In this document: in pieces, positions 1-8,012 of the stretch
How the letters are laid out: each line of letters starts with the position of its first letter
Numbering within the stretch: position 1 is the stretch's first letter
Assembly (NCBI RefSeq): GCF_020193575.1
Contig: NZ_JADYVD010000007.1
Span: 105,273 to 169,272 of the forward strand
Source of the DNA: Ensifer sp. IC4062
Lineage (GTDB): Bacteria; Pseudomonadota; Alphaproteobacteria; Rhizobiales; Rhizobiaceae
Reading direction: 5' to 3'
DNA length: 64,000 nt
The notes under the pieces: model-generated
Databases searched by the model: none
The model's input: only the letters and a program-made list of their open reading frames with translations
Told to the model about the DNA's origin: nothing
Translations under genes and position numbers: made by a program

Positions 1-250
1 CCGGGATTGCCGCCTGCGCGAACATCCCGCAAGCAAGCATGCAGCAGTCCGGCATTCCCGAGTGATCGGTCGATGGCGCGGGCTCGTGATGCCCGTGATC
101 CGCGTCCGAGATGCAAAGCGGGTTTCCGAAGATATCAAGCTCGACCGGCTTGGTGGCGGCCGCAAATCCGATTGCAGTCTGCAGGACGAGCATGCAGGCG
201 GCGACAAGCGCCACCCAAATGGTCTTTCTCGTCCGCAGGTGCTTCAACAT
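1..250 (-). CDS. DUF2946-like small secreted/membrane protein, partial
   Basis: The frame is open from an ATG at 250 leftward to the window edge (83 codons), so the C-terminus is missing. The N-terminus is basic (KHLRTRK), then has a hydrophobic stretch of about 20 residues that could be a signal peptide or membrane anchor. A His-rich segment (DHGHHEP) and a Cys cluster (PDCCMLACGMF) follow. This architecture is that of DUF2946 proteins, often found near copper or metal genes in proteobacteria. Metal binding is inference from the His/Cys content. No neighbour supports a more exact role. Confidence 0.6.
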   Translation of the reverse strand, partial: MLKHLRTRKTIWVALVAACMLVLQTAIGFAAATKPVELDIFGNPLCISDADHGHHEPAPSTDHSGMPDCCMLACGMFAQAAIP

Positions 251-435
251 GATTGCTCCGATCGATCACCCGTCTATCAGGGGAAACGCCATTTGAACAT
301 GCTCTCGATCAAACAAGATCGACGGAAATGTCGATCCCGGAGAGAAAACCGGTGGAGATCCGCAGCATACGTTCCTTGGCCGATTTCGAAGAGGCACATG
401 CGCGCTTATTGGGGCCATGAGCATTGGGGCGTCCA

Positions 436-1897
436 TCAAAGCGTATTCTTGTAGATCCGCCCGTCCTTCATGATGACTTTCAAATTGTTTCGGTCGGCGA
501 TCAGCGAGATGTCCGCCAGCGGGTCGCCACCGATCACCAGCAAATCGGCAAGCGCGTCCGCTTCGATGACGCCGAGCTTGCCGATGTAGGGGCTGCGCGG
601 CCCGGAGAGGTCAAGCAGCTCCGCATTGTCTGCCGTCGCCATCTTCAGCACTTCCGCCGGCGCATGCCAGCGGGTGAGCTTGGCGAGCTGCGCTCCCTGG
701 CGGGCCGCGATCCTTTCCGAGAACAACGTGTCGGTGCCGAAAGCCGTCTTGACCCCGTGGTTCTTCGCCAGCGCAAAGGCGGTGTCCGTGCCGCTGATGA
801 TCTGCAGCTGGGAGAAGCGTTGCTGCGTTCCCTCTGGAACGGCGCCGCGTCCTCGTCGTCAGAAACGGCTGAAGGCTCCACCAGATGCTCTTCTCCGCCA
901 TCAGCCTGGCGGTCTCCTCGTCGGCGAGATGCCCGTGCTCGATGCATTTGACGCCCGCCGCGAGCGCGAGCCGGATCGCCTTCGGCGTGTAGGCGTGCAC
1001 CGTCACGTAAGTGTTCCAGCCCTCCGCCGCCTCGACCGCGGCGCGAAGCTCGCCTCCGGTATATTGGGTGGAGTCGAGCGGATCATGGTCGGAGGTGACC
1101 CCGCCGCCCGCCATCACCTTGATGTGGCTGGCGCCGAGGAAGAGTTGTTCTCGCGTACGCCGGAGCACTTCGTCGACGCCATCGGCGATGGCAGCCGCTC
1201 CGCTGCGCTCGGAAAAATGCAGCCGGTCACCATCTTCGCGGGGCAAATCGTGACGGGTGCGGAAGTCTCCGTGGCCGGACGTCTGCGATATCATCGCTCC
1301 GGCCGGCCAAATGCGGGGGCCGATGACGGTGCCATCGTCGATCGCCCGCTTCAGTGCGAACACGGGCCCACCGACATCCCGTGCGGTCGTAAAGCCCTGC
1401 ATCAGGAAGTCGCCGGCGGCTGTGGCGGAACGCAACGCCAGATAACTGGGATCGGCGGTCAGTGCCACCGCCAGGGGAACCGTCGAGAAGGCGAGATGCG
1501 TGTGGGCGTCGATCAGCCCCGGCATCAGCACGCCGCCGGCGCCGTCGATCGTCAGCGCTTCATCGGGCGCGGCCGCGCCGCCATCGTCTACCGATTTGAT
1601 CCGGGTGCCCTCGACGAGCACTCTTGCACCCACGCGAAGGGTCGGGGAGGTGCCATCGAAGAGGCGGATGTTGGTGAAGAGGATCGGTCGCGCCGGCGCC
1701 GGCGGAGACGGCTGCAGGTGCGCCGACGCGGTTGTTCCCAGGCCGGCACCGGTCGCCATTGCCGCCAGTCCGGTCATGAAGGTGCGGCGGGAAAAGCCAA
1801 GCTTGACGCGCTCGGCGACGTATCGGATTTCCGGCCTGTGGCAGAGGCATCCAATATGGCCGGGTGTATCTGTCCTTGCCGCCGAGCAGTCAAACAT
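436..1897 (-). pseudogene. Metal-dependent amidohydrolase, Tat-exported, with two frameshifts
   Basis: The start at 1897 has a good ribosome site (AGGGGGAG, 4 bases upstream). Residues 36-60 hold a twin-arginine signal (SRRTFM), implying periplasmic export. GLIDAHTH (about 128-134), IKVMAGGG and VHAYTPKAIRLAL carry the metal ligands of the imidazolonepropionase-like/Xaa-Pro dipeptidase amidohydrolase group. The frame breaks after SLQPFL near 877. DDEDAAPF is readable in a second frame. GTQQRFSQLQIISGTD through FGTDTLFSERIA and the C-terminus ending at 436 lie in a third. One missing G near 877 and one missing C near 835 would restore a continuous protein of about 486 residues. Either the gene is decaying or these are two sequencing errors. 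Confidence 0.75.
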
Positions 1898-1957
1898 GGC
1901 ACTCCCCCTACTGCATGTTTCCTTCGGCTACGGTACAGCAAGGCTTCTCCTCCGCCG

Positions 1958-2073
1958 TCATTCCTGTGCTTTTCACAGGAATCCAGCCAGCCCGAGTCTT
2001 TGAGCTGAACGCACTCTTCCGCGCCGCAGACGCGGCGCTGCTGGATCCCTGTGACAAGCACAGGGATGAGGGA
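1958..2073. repeat. Family A intergenic palindromic repeat, copy 1
   Basis: Arms TCATTCCTGTG and CACAGGGATGA frame an inner CGCGCCGCAGACGCGGCG hairpin. The flanks (1910-1957 and 2074-2117) also resemble other copies, so the full unit may be about 200 bases. It fills the space between the amidohydrolase and the next gene. Confidence 0.85.
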
Positions 2074-2145
2074 GAAGAAGCATCCGCCAAACTCTTTAGG
2101 CGCTGTCATGTACTGCAGCGTCTGGAAAACACGCGGCGCCGTAGG

Positions 2146-2343
2146 TTACTTGTGTTGATTGCGACGGAGGACTTTGCCCATCAGCAGCAGCATGCCTATG
2201 GCGATGAATACGACGCCTGCGGCCATATATCCGGCCGCCCCATAGCGGTAGCCTGACGCCGCCAGGAGGAAACCGATCACGACCAAAATCAAACCGCCGA
2301 CCTTGCCTATAAACAGGTTGGACTTCTCATCCTCTAAGGCCAT
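2146..2343 (-). CDS. Small two-span membrane protein
   Basis: This is a 65-residue protein starting MALEDEKSNLF. I chose the ATG at 2343 because AGGGAGG lies about 5 bases upstream; a longer frame to 2421 lacks such a site. Two hydrophobic segments (about residues 14-33 and 37-57) are separated by a short GYRYGAAG turn, and the tail is basic (KVLRRNQHK). This is a cytoplasmic-membrane hairpin topology. I do not recognise a named family. It stands alone between repeats, and its function is unknown. Confidence 0.7.
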   Translation of the reverse strand: MALEDEKSNLFIGKVGGLILVVIGFLLAASGYRYGAAGYMAAGVVFIAIGMLLLMGKVLRRNQHK

Positions 2344-2445
2344 GGCGACCTCCCTGTCGCGTGGAGCCATCTTCAATCTATATACAACGTCAGCGCGCTC
2401 CGGTCGAGCAAAAGTGGACACGCATACCTTGTGCCGGCGGCCGCC

Positions 2446-2546
2446 CTAAAGCGCGTCGCGTTCAATCGGACTCATGCGACGCTCTTTAGGTCCTTGTTTT
2501 TATGCATGTCGTTGTCCAAAACCGCCGCACACTCTTGGGCGACATG
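2446..2546. repeat. Family C double-hairpin repeat
   Basis: TAAAG-C-GCGTCGC pairs with GCGACGC-T-CTTTA. A second stem then pairs CATGTCG with CGACATG. The sequence resembles short palindromic elements dispersed in Rhizobium, Agrobacterium and Brucella genomes. This is the only copy I found in the window. Confidence 0.75.
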
Positions 2547-2751
2547 GACTAGGTCAATACGGCCGCTGCGTTGTCGGCCCGCCCGTTCCGGCGACGGTCC
2601 GGCCCGTCCAGCACCCAGTGGGCGCTGGCAGCCGAGGGGCGCGCGATGACGCATTGATGGCGGGCGAGGTCCGCCGGACTGGGCGCGGGCGTTCGATTGG
2701 AACGTCCTCGACCGGGCGTCCGCTGTCAGCTGTGTTCCCCTGCGGCGACCG

Positions 2752-2854
2752 TCATTCCCGTGCTCGTCGGAGGAGAGGGCGATCGAGCGTGAAAGTCCGC
2801 CGCGCCGCGGACGCGGCGCTGCTGGATTCCTGTGGCAAGCACAGGAATGAGGGA
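2752..2854. repeat. Family A repeat, copy 2 (diverged left arm)
   Basis: It begins TCATTCCCGTGCTCGTC, but the left inner arm is replaced. The right half is intact, with the GCCGCGGACGCGGC hairpin and TGGATTCCTGTGGCAAGCACAGGAATGA in shortened form. It lies between the 2343 gene and the hydrolase. Confidence 0.8.
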
Positions 2855-2903
2855 ATTCGGGACTATGGCCGAGCCGGATCGCACCAACTGAACTGTGCAG
2901 CCG

Positions 2904-3743
2904 TCACCCAAGAAACTCCCGGATGGCGGCGGCAATCTCAGCCGCGTGGGTCTCCAATGCGAAGTGGCCGGTGTCGAAGAAGACCACCTGCGCCTCCGGT
3001 ATATCGCGCTTGAAGGCCTCGGCGCCGGGCGGCAGGAAGAAGGGATCGTTGCGGCCCCAGGTCGCGAGGAACCGCGGTCTGTGGGTGCGGAAATATTCCT
3101 GGAACACCGGATAGAGCGCGACATTGCTCTTGTAGTCGCCGAAGAGGTCGAGCTGGACCTCGGCGGCCCGCGGGCGGCCGAGGTAATGATTGTCCAGCGT
3201 GTAGCCGTCCGGCGAGACTCTCGTTACATCAGGCACGCCGTGCGTATACTGAAAGCGCGTCGTCTCCGGCGTCAGCAGCATGCGAAGCGCCTCGCGATTG
3301 GCGTCCGAAGCCTCCTGCCAATAGGCGCGGATCGGGTTCCAGCCGTCGCTCAGGCCCTCGACATAGGCGTTGCCGTTCTGGGAGATGATTGCGGTGATCC
3401 GCTCCGGATGGCGGACGGCGAGGCGAAAGCCGGTCGGCGCGCCGTAGTCGAAGACATAGACGGCAAAGCGGTCGAAGCCGACGATCTCGGTGAAGCGCTC
3501 GATCGTCTCGGCGATCGAGTCGAAGGTGTTTGACCTTGGGTCGTCCGATTGGCCGAATCCCGGCAGGTCGGGTGCGATGATATGATAGCGGTCGGCAAGG
3601 TGCGGGATCAGGTCCCGGAACATGTGGCTCGAGGTCGGAAAGCCGTGCAGCAGCAGGAGCTTCGGTGCGCCCAGCGCGCCTGCCTCGCGATAGAAAATCT
3701 TCAGCCCATCGACCTCGGTGTTTCGATAACGGATCTCGGTCAT
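2904..3743 (-). CDS. Alpha/beta hydrolase, haloalkane dehalogenase/epoxide hydrolase type
   Basis: This is a 279-residue cytoplasmic hydrolase. HGFPTSS gives the oxyanion region. The nucleophile elbow is VFDYGAPTG, with Asp rather than Ser. WGRNDPFF is the acid region and DTGHFALETH holds the catalytic His. An Asp nucleophile places it with haloalkane dehalogenase and epoxide hydrolase-like enzymes rather than esterases; the substrate cannot be told. I prefer the ATG at 3743 over 3749 because AAGGAG (3751-3756) is 7 bases from the former and only 1 from the latter. It is divergent from the LysR gene at 3879, which probably controls it. Confidence 0.85.
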   Translation of the reverse strand: MTEIRYRNTEVDGLKIFYREAGALGAPKLLLLHGFPTSSHMFRDLIPHLADRYHIIAPDLPGFGQSDDPRSNTFDSIAETIERFTEIVGFDRFAVYVFDYGAPTGFRLAVRHPERITAIISQNGNAYVEGLSDGWNPIRAYWQEASDANREALRMLLTPETTRFQYTHGVPDVTRVSPDGYTLDNHYLGRPRAAEVQLDLFGDYKSNVALYPVFQEYFRTHRPRFLATWGRNDPFFLPPGAEAFKRDIPEAQVVFFDTGHFALETHAAEIAAAIREFLG

Positions 3744-3878
3744 CGTCATTCTCCTTGCTGGTTTGCTGCGCGAACCGTTGCCCGCCCTGGTGAAGTGGAT
3801 GAGCGCAAGATATAGCCTTCCGGCAGGTGTGATAATCAGCTACCACCGACAAGGACAGTTTCATTCAGTGAGATAATC

Positions 3879-4793
3879 ATGGACCGGTTCGAAGCGATGT
3901 CGATCCTTGTTGCGGTGGTGGAGGCGGGCAGCCTTACCGCCGCCGGCCGCCGGCTGAATTTGCCGCTGCCGTCCGTCAGCCGAAAGCTCGCCGAACTGGA
4001 GGATTACCTCGGGACCCGGCTTTTGACGCGCACGACCCGCAAGCTGACGCTGACCGATGCAGGAAATGACTATTTCCATTCCTGCAAACGCATCCTCGAA
4101 GAGGTGGGCGATGCCGAGCGGAAGGCGGCGGGCGAGCAGAGCACGCCGAAGGGCGAACTCGTGGTAACGGCGCCGATCGTGTTCGGCCGGCTGCATGTGT
4201 TGCCGGTCGTCAGCGCATTCCTTTCGATCTATCCCGATATCAATGTCCGCATGCTGCTTTCCGACCGCAACGTCCATCTGCTCGAAGACGATATCGACCT
4301 TGCCGTTCGCATCGGCGCGCTGCCCGACAGTTCGATGGTGGCGAAGCGCGTCGGTTCCGTGCGACGTGTGGCTTGCGGAAGCCCCGCCTGTTTCGAGCGG
4401 CATGGCGTACCCGCAAGCCCGGCGGATCTCGAGCGCCTGCCCTGCGTCACATTCGACATGATGGCTTCGCCAAGCCCCTGGATCTTCGGCAAGGGCGGCA
4501 ATACGCGCGAGCCGGTCGTGCAGATCCGTCCGCGCCTTTGCGTCAACACCGCGGAAGCGGCGCTGGACGCGGCGATCGCCGGCATCGGCGTGACCCGCGT
4601 TCTCTCTTACCAGGCAGCCCACGGGGTCAAGGAGGGGCTTCTACAGGTGGTGCTGCAGGACTTCGAGCCGGCACCGCTGCCGGTCCATATTGTCCACCAG
4701 GGACGGGGCGAACTGCCGTTCAAGATGCGCAGCTTCCTCGACTTCGCGGCCCCGCGCTTGCGCGAGCGGCTGGAGGAGGTGGCGCTGGGGTGA
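3879..4793 (+). CDS. LysR-family transcriptional regulator
   Basis: This is a 304-residue protein. The N-terminal winged helix (about 1-60) contains SLTAAGRRLNLPLPSVSRK, and a helical linker leads to the periplasmic-binding-protein-like effector domain (about 90-295). This matches full LysR length and the subgroup typified by DsdC/AaeR-like regulators with the MDRFEAMSILVAVVEAGS start. It is transcribed away from the hydrolase at 2904, with 135 bases between the starts. That is the usual arrangement for a LysR protein regulating its divergent neighbour and itself. The effector is unknown. Confidence 0.93.
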   Translation: MDRFEAMSILVAVVEAGSLTAAGRRLNLPLPSVSRKLAELEDYLGTRLLTRTTRKLTLTDAGNDYFHSCKRILEEVGDAERKAAGEQSTPKGELVVTAPIVFGRLHVLPVVSAFLSIYPDINVRMLLSDRNVHLLEDDIDLAVRIGALPDSSMVAKRVGSVRRVACGSPACFERHGVPASPADLERLPCVTFDMMASPSPWIFGKGGNTREPVVQIRPRLCVNTAEAALDAAIAGIGVTRVLSYQAAHGVKEGLLQVVLQDFEPAPLPVHIVHQGRGELPFKMRSFLDFAAPRLRERLEEVALG

Positions 4794-4924
4794 CGGGGCA
4801 GGGGCGCACCGAGCAGCATTTCCCCAGCCCCCCGCTCGACCTGCGCTCTGCGCGCCGACATGACGATAGGCGCGATACCGCAGCCGCTACGGCGCGAAGG
4901 CCTGACGCGGTGATCCCTCTCGAC

Positions 4925-5131
4925 CCTCATTCCCGTGCTCGTCACAGGAATCCAGCAGCGCCGCGTCCGCGGCGCGGAAGACTCCGCCGGAGCGCGGGCG
5001 TACTTCGGGCCGTTCGCCGGACGGCCGTCCGGTTGGCATTACCTCTGCCGCGTCTCAAGCGCTGAAAACAAGTTATTCACGGCGCCGACGCGCCGTGGCT
5101 GGATTCCTGTGACGAGCACAGGAATGAGGAA
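4925..5131. repeat. Family A repeat, copy 3, split by unique sequence
   Basis: The left half (4925-4983) carries CATTCCCGTGCTCGTCACAG and the CGCCGCGTCCGCGGCGCGG hairpin. The right half (5058-5131) carries GGATTCCTGTGACGAGCACA. About 75 bases of other sequence separate them. The right half, including its AAGCGCTGAAA leader, also matches the copy at 7778. Confidence 0.8.
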
Positions 5132-5224
5132 GGCGGGTCCGGCATAGGAACAGGCGGGGAGCGGAAGAAGGTGGGCGCCAGCCAGTTTCGGCCTCGTCTG
5201 TTGCGGTACGGCGAGGCTTCTCAG

Positions 5225-5444
5225 CCTCATTCCTGTGCTTGTCACAGGAATCCAGCCAGCCCAAGTCCTTGGGCTGAAAAGACACTTCCCCGCCGCGGAC
5301 AACTGCATGCTTCCTTAAAGCGTAGACGAGTTAAGGATAAAAACATGCAGCAATGCAAAGCGCTACTGCGTCCTTTGCGCGCCTGATAAGGCGCGTGGCG
5401 CTGTAGGGCGCTGCTGATCCCTATGACAAGCACAGGGATCGGGG
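5225..5444. repeat. Family A repeat, copy 4, interrupted by a family B repeat
   Basis: The left part 5225-5300 runs from CATTCCTGTGCTTGTCACAG through CCAAGTCCTTGGGCTG to CGCCGCGGAC. The right part 5407-5444 resumes at GGCGCTGCTGATCCCTATGA. The intervening 104 bases are a complete family B unit, so one repeat lies within the other. Confidence 0.85.
5303..5406. repeat. Family B repeat, copy 1, nested in family A
   Basis: CTGCATGCTTCCTTAAAGCG pairs with the following GAGTTAAGGATAAAAACATG. Next come the conserved GCAGCAATGCAAAGCGCTAC and a second hairpin (GCGCGCCTGATAAGGCGCGT), ending GCTGTAG. This is the standard plan of the family. Confidence 0.85.
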
Positions 5445-5529
5445 CCGTATCCTCCAGCCGATTGCATTACCGTGGCGTCCCACGCGGCGCTTTAGAGCGA
5501 ACCCAAACTTTCCAGCCAGGATAGAAACC

Positions 5530-6072
5530 TCAAACTTCTGCACTTTGAATCCACTCTGCAATTTCGGTCGCCGCGTCTGTCGGGGACAAACGCGTCACGT
5601 CAAGCTTTAGTAGGTTCGTCTCGTCGATACCTGCGAGGACTTTGCCATTTGCGTGGTTTCTCCTCGCCATTTCGGCATCGCGTGGCTTCCTCTTGGCAGC
5701 TCGCCCGGCCGCCTCGATACGCCGGATGTTCTCTTCAACATCGCAGTGTATGTGCACAACGAATAACGGACCCCGCTCACGACCAAGGCGCACAATCCGT
5801 TGCCATTCCCTATCACCCCAATCACTGCTTCCGGCAAGGACCGTCGTAAGTACGACCGGTATTTCGGCGGGGAGTTTTAGTATCAGGTCATGCGCGATTG
5901 CTTCGATCTTTTCGACTGTTTCGATGAAATCCGGCGATTTGAACTCCGTCAATGCAAAGGCGACGTTGTAGACACTGTGAATGTCCAGCAGGCGACCCGA
6001 AATCTTTGATATGAGTTCTTGACCGATCGTGAGCTTCCCCACTCCCGGATAGCCGTTCAAGACAATGATCAT
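5530..6072 (-). CDS. P-loop NTPase/kinase-like protein
   Basis: This is a 180-residue protein starting MIIVLNGYPGVGKLTIGQ. The Walker A motif GYPGVGKLT lies at about 7-15, a short ATP-binding domain like those of shikimate- and chloramphenicol-kinase-like proteins. VVHIHCDVEENIRRIEAAGR fits the lid/R-loop region of small-molecule kinases. I chose the start at 6072 because the protein fold begins there; the ribosome site is weak, and an upstream frame extends to 6228. The substrate is unknown. It is monocistronic between a repeat block and a candidate small RNA. Confidence 0.75.
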   Translation of the reverse strand: MIIVLNGYPGVGKLTIGQELISKISGRLLDIHSVYNVAFALTEFKSPDFIETVEKIEAIAHDLILKLPAEIPVVLTTVLAGSSDWGDREWQRIVRLGRERGPLFVVHIHCDVEENIRRIEAAGRAAKRKPRDAEMARRNHANGKVLAGIDETNLLKLDVTRLSPTDAATEIAEWIQSAEV

Positions 6073-6282
6073 GGATTGCTCGCCGCTCAAGCCAACGCAA
6101 ATTTCAGTCGTATAGTGCTGATCTAACCCGCAACAGCAAGTCAATTGAGTCATGCTGCCAGGTCTGGTGACACGGTTAAAGCATCCCTTGGCGCCAGCGC
6201 GAGGTTCTGGAGACCAGCCGACAGGCATGGCTAATTTTCGCTACTTTGAGATGCGACGCCCCGGTGGCAAACTCAAGTCAGA

Positions 6283-6375
6283 CGGGAAATTTTCTCCCGC
6301 ATTTCGCCCACACCGGCCCCCCTCCCAATGGGCGAAAGACTTGAAGCCCCGGGTTCCCCTACCGGGGCTTTTTCG
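6283..6375 (+). ncRNA. Candidate trans-acting small RNA (three hairpins, CCCCCCUCCC loop)
   Basis: Three consecutive hairpins sit on the plus strand. CGGGA/TCCCG is at 6283-6299. TTTCGCCC (6302-6309) pairs with GGGCGAAA (6330-6337) around a 20-base loop. AAGCCCCGG (6344-6352) pairs with CCGGGGCTT (6362-6370) and is followed by five T. The middle loop contains CCCCCCTCCC, complementary to Shine-Dalgarno sequences, as in rhizobial alpha-r14/NfeR-type RNAs. Membership in that family is a guess. No open frame explains the structures. The 5' end and promoter are not resolved. Confidence 0.5.
6344..6373 (+). terminator. Rho-independent terminator
   Basis: A perfect 9-bp stem AAGCCCCGG/CCGGGGCTT with a 9-base loop is followed by TTTTT. 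It is oriented to end plus-strand transcription, but no plus-strand protein gene precedes it, which is why a small RNA is proposed. Confidence 0.85.
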
Positions 6376-6423
6376 TCAGTACACTTGAAAAACAATTGGT
6401 CTTCACGCCGTGTTGCGTGCCTT

Positions 6424-7461
6424 TCACTCGAATAAGATCAGGCTCGCCGGCGAAGGCGGCAGGGGTTTTGCGATCGCTGTGCTGAAGCCGGCGCGGCGGG
6501 CGATTTCGGCGAGCTCCTTCTCGGTATAGGCTTCGCCCGCGGGCGTCGTCGCAAGCATTTCAAAGGAGAAGGCGGCCGGGAAGGGCGGCGAGACGCGATC
6601 TTCGTTCGGCACGAAATCCACCGCCACCACGCGGCCTCCGGGGCCGAGCGTCTCCTTGCATTTTTTCAAAAGCCCGGCGCAGGTGTCGATGTCGAAGTGA
6701 TGCAGGAAGTTCGGCAGCAGGATCAGGTCGTAGCCGCTGCCCCAGTTGACGTCGAAGGCGCTGCCGGGGATGGTCCGGTATCGCTCGGCGACGCCGAATT
6801 CGCCGGCGTTGTGTTCGGCGAGTTCCAGCACGGCGCGCCAGTCGACCGCGACGATCTCGGTCTCCGGAAAGGTTTTGGCGATCTCGATGCCGAAGCGCCC
6901 GTGCCCAGCGGCGATGTCGAGCACCTTCTTAGGCTTCGTCGGCAATGCTGCCATCTCGTCGGCCAATGCCATCGCGCTGCGGGCGACGAGCGGGCCCATG
7001 GCCCGGGCGAACTTCACCCAGACCGGATTGTCGGCGGAGAGATTGGCGAGGCCCAGCGATCCGCCGTTGTGCACGCAGGCCGCAGGATCGTCGAGGAACT
7101 GCGAAAGCATCTCGGGCGCGGCAATGAATTGGATTGCGTCGCCGATGTACGCCGGCGAGTGGCGGACGAGGAACGTACGGCTCGACGGCGTCGCCCGGTA
7201 CGTATCGTCCTCCTTCAAGAGGAAGCCGTTGACGACGAGGTAGTCGGCGAGGATGCGCACGCCGCGCTCGGAAGCGTTTGCGGCCGTCGCGAGCGCTGCC
7301 GCCGTGCTGCCTTCGCCAATCAGCGTGAAAAGATCGAGCTCGATCGCGGCCCTGAGCGCAGCCGTCTTGCGGCATGCAAACATCGTATCGATCGCGAGAT
7401 CGGGCGAGACCTCGCCCATGTCCGCGCCCGTACCCATAACCGTTTCTTCCAGCGATGCCAT
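6424..7461 (-). CDS. SAM-dependent O-methyltransferase (acetylserotonin/hydroxyneurosporene type)
   Basis: This is a 345-residue protein. The N-terminal dimerisation/winged-helix region (about 20-110) contains IDTMFACRKTAALRAAIELD, and the C-terminal Rossmann domain has the SAM motif VLDIAAGHGRFGIEIA (about 185-200). It matches the plant-type O-methyltransferase family in length and order. The start at 7461 has GGGAGGA 4 bases upstream. The catalytic region reads PNFLHHFDID, with His as usual for this family. It is monocistronic and the acceptor is unknown. A second member of the same family lies at 31183. Confidence 0.88.
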   Translation of the reverse strand: MASLEETVMGTGADMGEVSPDLAIDTMFACRKTAALRAAIELDLFTLIGEGSTAAALATAANASERGVRILADYLVVNGFLLKEDDTYRATPSSRTFLVRHSPAYIGDAIQFIAAPEMLSQFLDDPAACVHNGGSLGLANLSADNPVWVKFARAMGPLVARSAMALADEMAALPTKPKKVLDIAAGHGRFGIEIAKTFPETEIVAVDWRAVLELAEHNAGEFGVAERYRTIPGSAFDVNWGSGYDLILLPNFLHHFDIDTCAGLLKKCKETLGPGGRVVAVDFVPNEDRVSPPFPAAFSFEMLATTPAGEAYTEKELAEIARRAGFSTAIAKPLPPSPASLILFE

Positions 7462-7777
7462 TTTGTCCTCCCGCTTCGAAAACTGCCCGCCTTGCCTCTC
7501 CGCGGAGGGCGCAAGAACCGGCCGTCAAATGTCGAATTGCATTACGGTGTCCGGAACGCCCGACGCGCGACTCAACGGCCTGCCTCGCCCAAGGCATGTC
7601 ACCGTTTTATCGAAATACTGAAATGCTCTAACGCCGTGAGACCACGGACGGAAACCGTCACGCGCTTTCTGGAACTTGTCTCAAGCAAACCACAGGTCGT
7701 AAATGCGTGATCGCTACAGTACACCAGCCGTCGCGCTCGCGTCGAAGGAAAAAGCGGGGGAGCGCCTGTCTGTTGAA

Positions 7778-7972
7778 GCGCTGAAAGCCATTCACGGCGC
7801 CGACCGCCGCGGCTGGATTCCTGTGACGAGCACAGGAATGAGGGAGTTTGACGCTTCCGACGAATGTGCGGTGACCAGTTGCTGGCGTCGCCTGGCCAAC
7901 GAGCACCCCGCCATTCCCGTGCTCGTCACAGGGCTCCGGCGCGCCCAAGTCCTTGGGCGCGGGAGACTCCCG
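7778..7972. repeat. Family A repeat halves in swapped order (copy 5)
   Basis: A right half (7778-7846, GGATTCCTGTGACGAGCACA) comes before a left half (7908-7972, CATTCCCGTGCTCGTCACAG, then CGCCCAAGTCCTTGGGCG). This is the reverse of the usual order. The gap 7462-8012 holds no recognisable gene besides this. Confidence 0.75.
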
Positions 7973-8012
7973 CCCGGGTCGACCGCGCGAACGGCGAGGG
8001 GCCCGTTTCCGC

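Noticed and set aside
436..2008. Long plus-strand open frames opposite the amidohydrolase
   Set aside because: They mirror the GC-rich third-position pattern of the minus-strand gene, have no family motifs and no ribosome sites.
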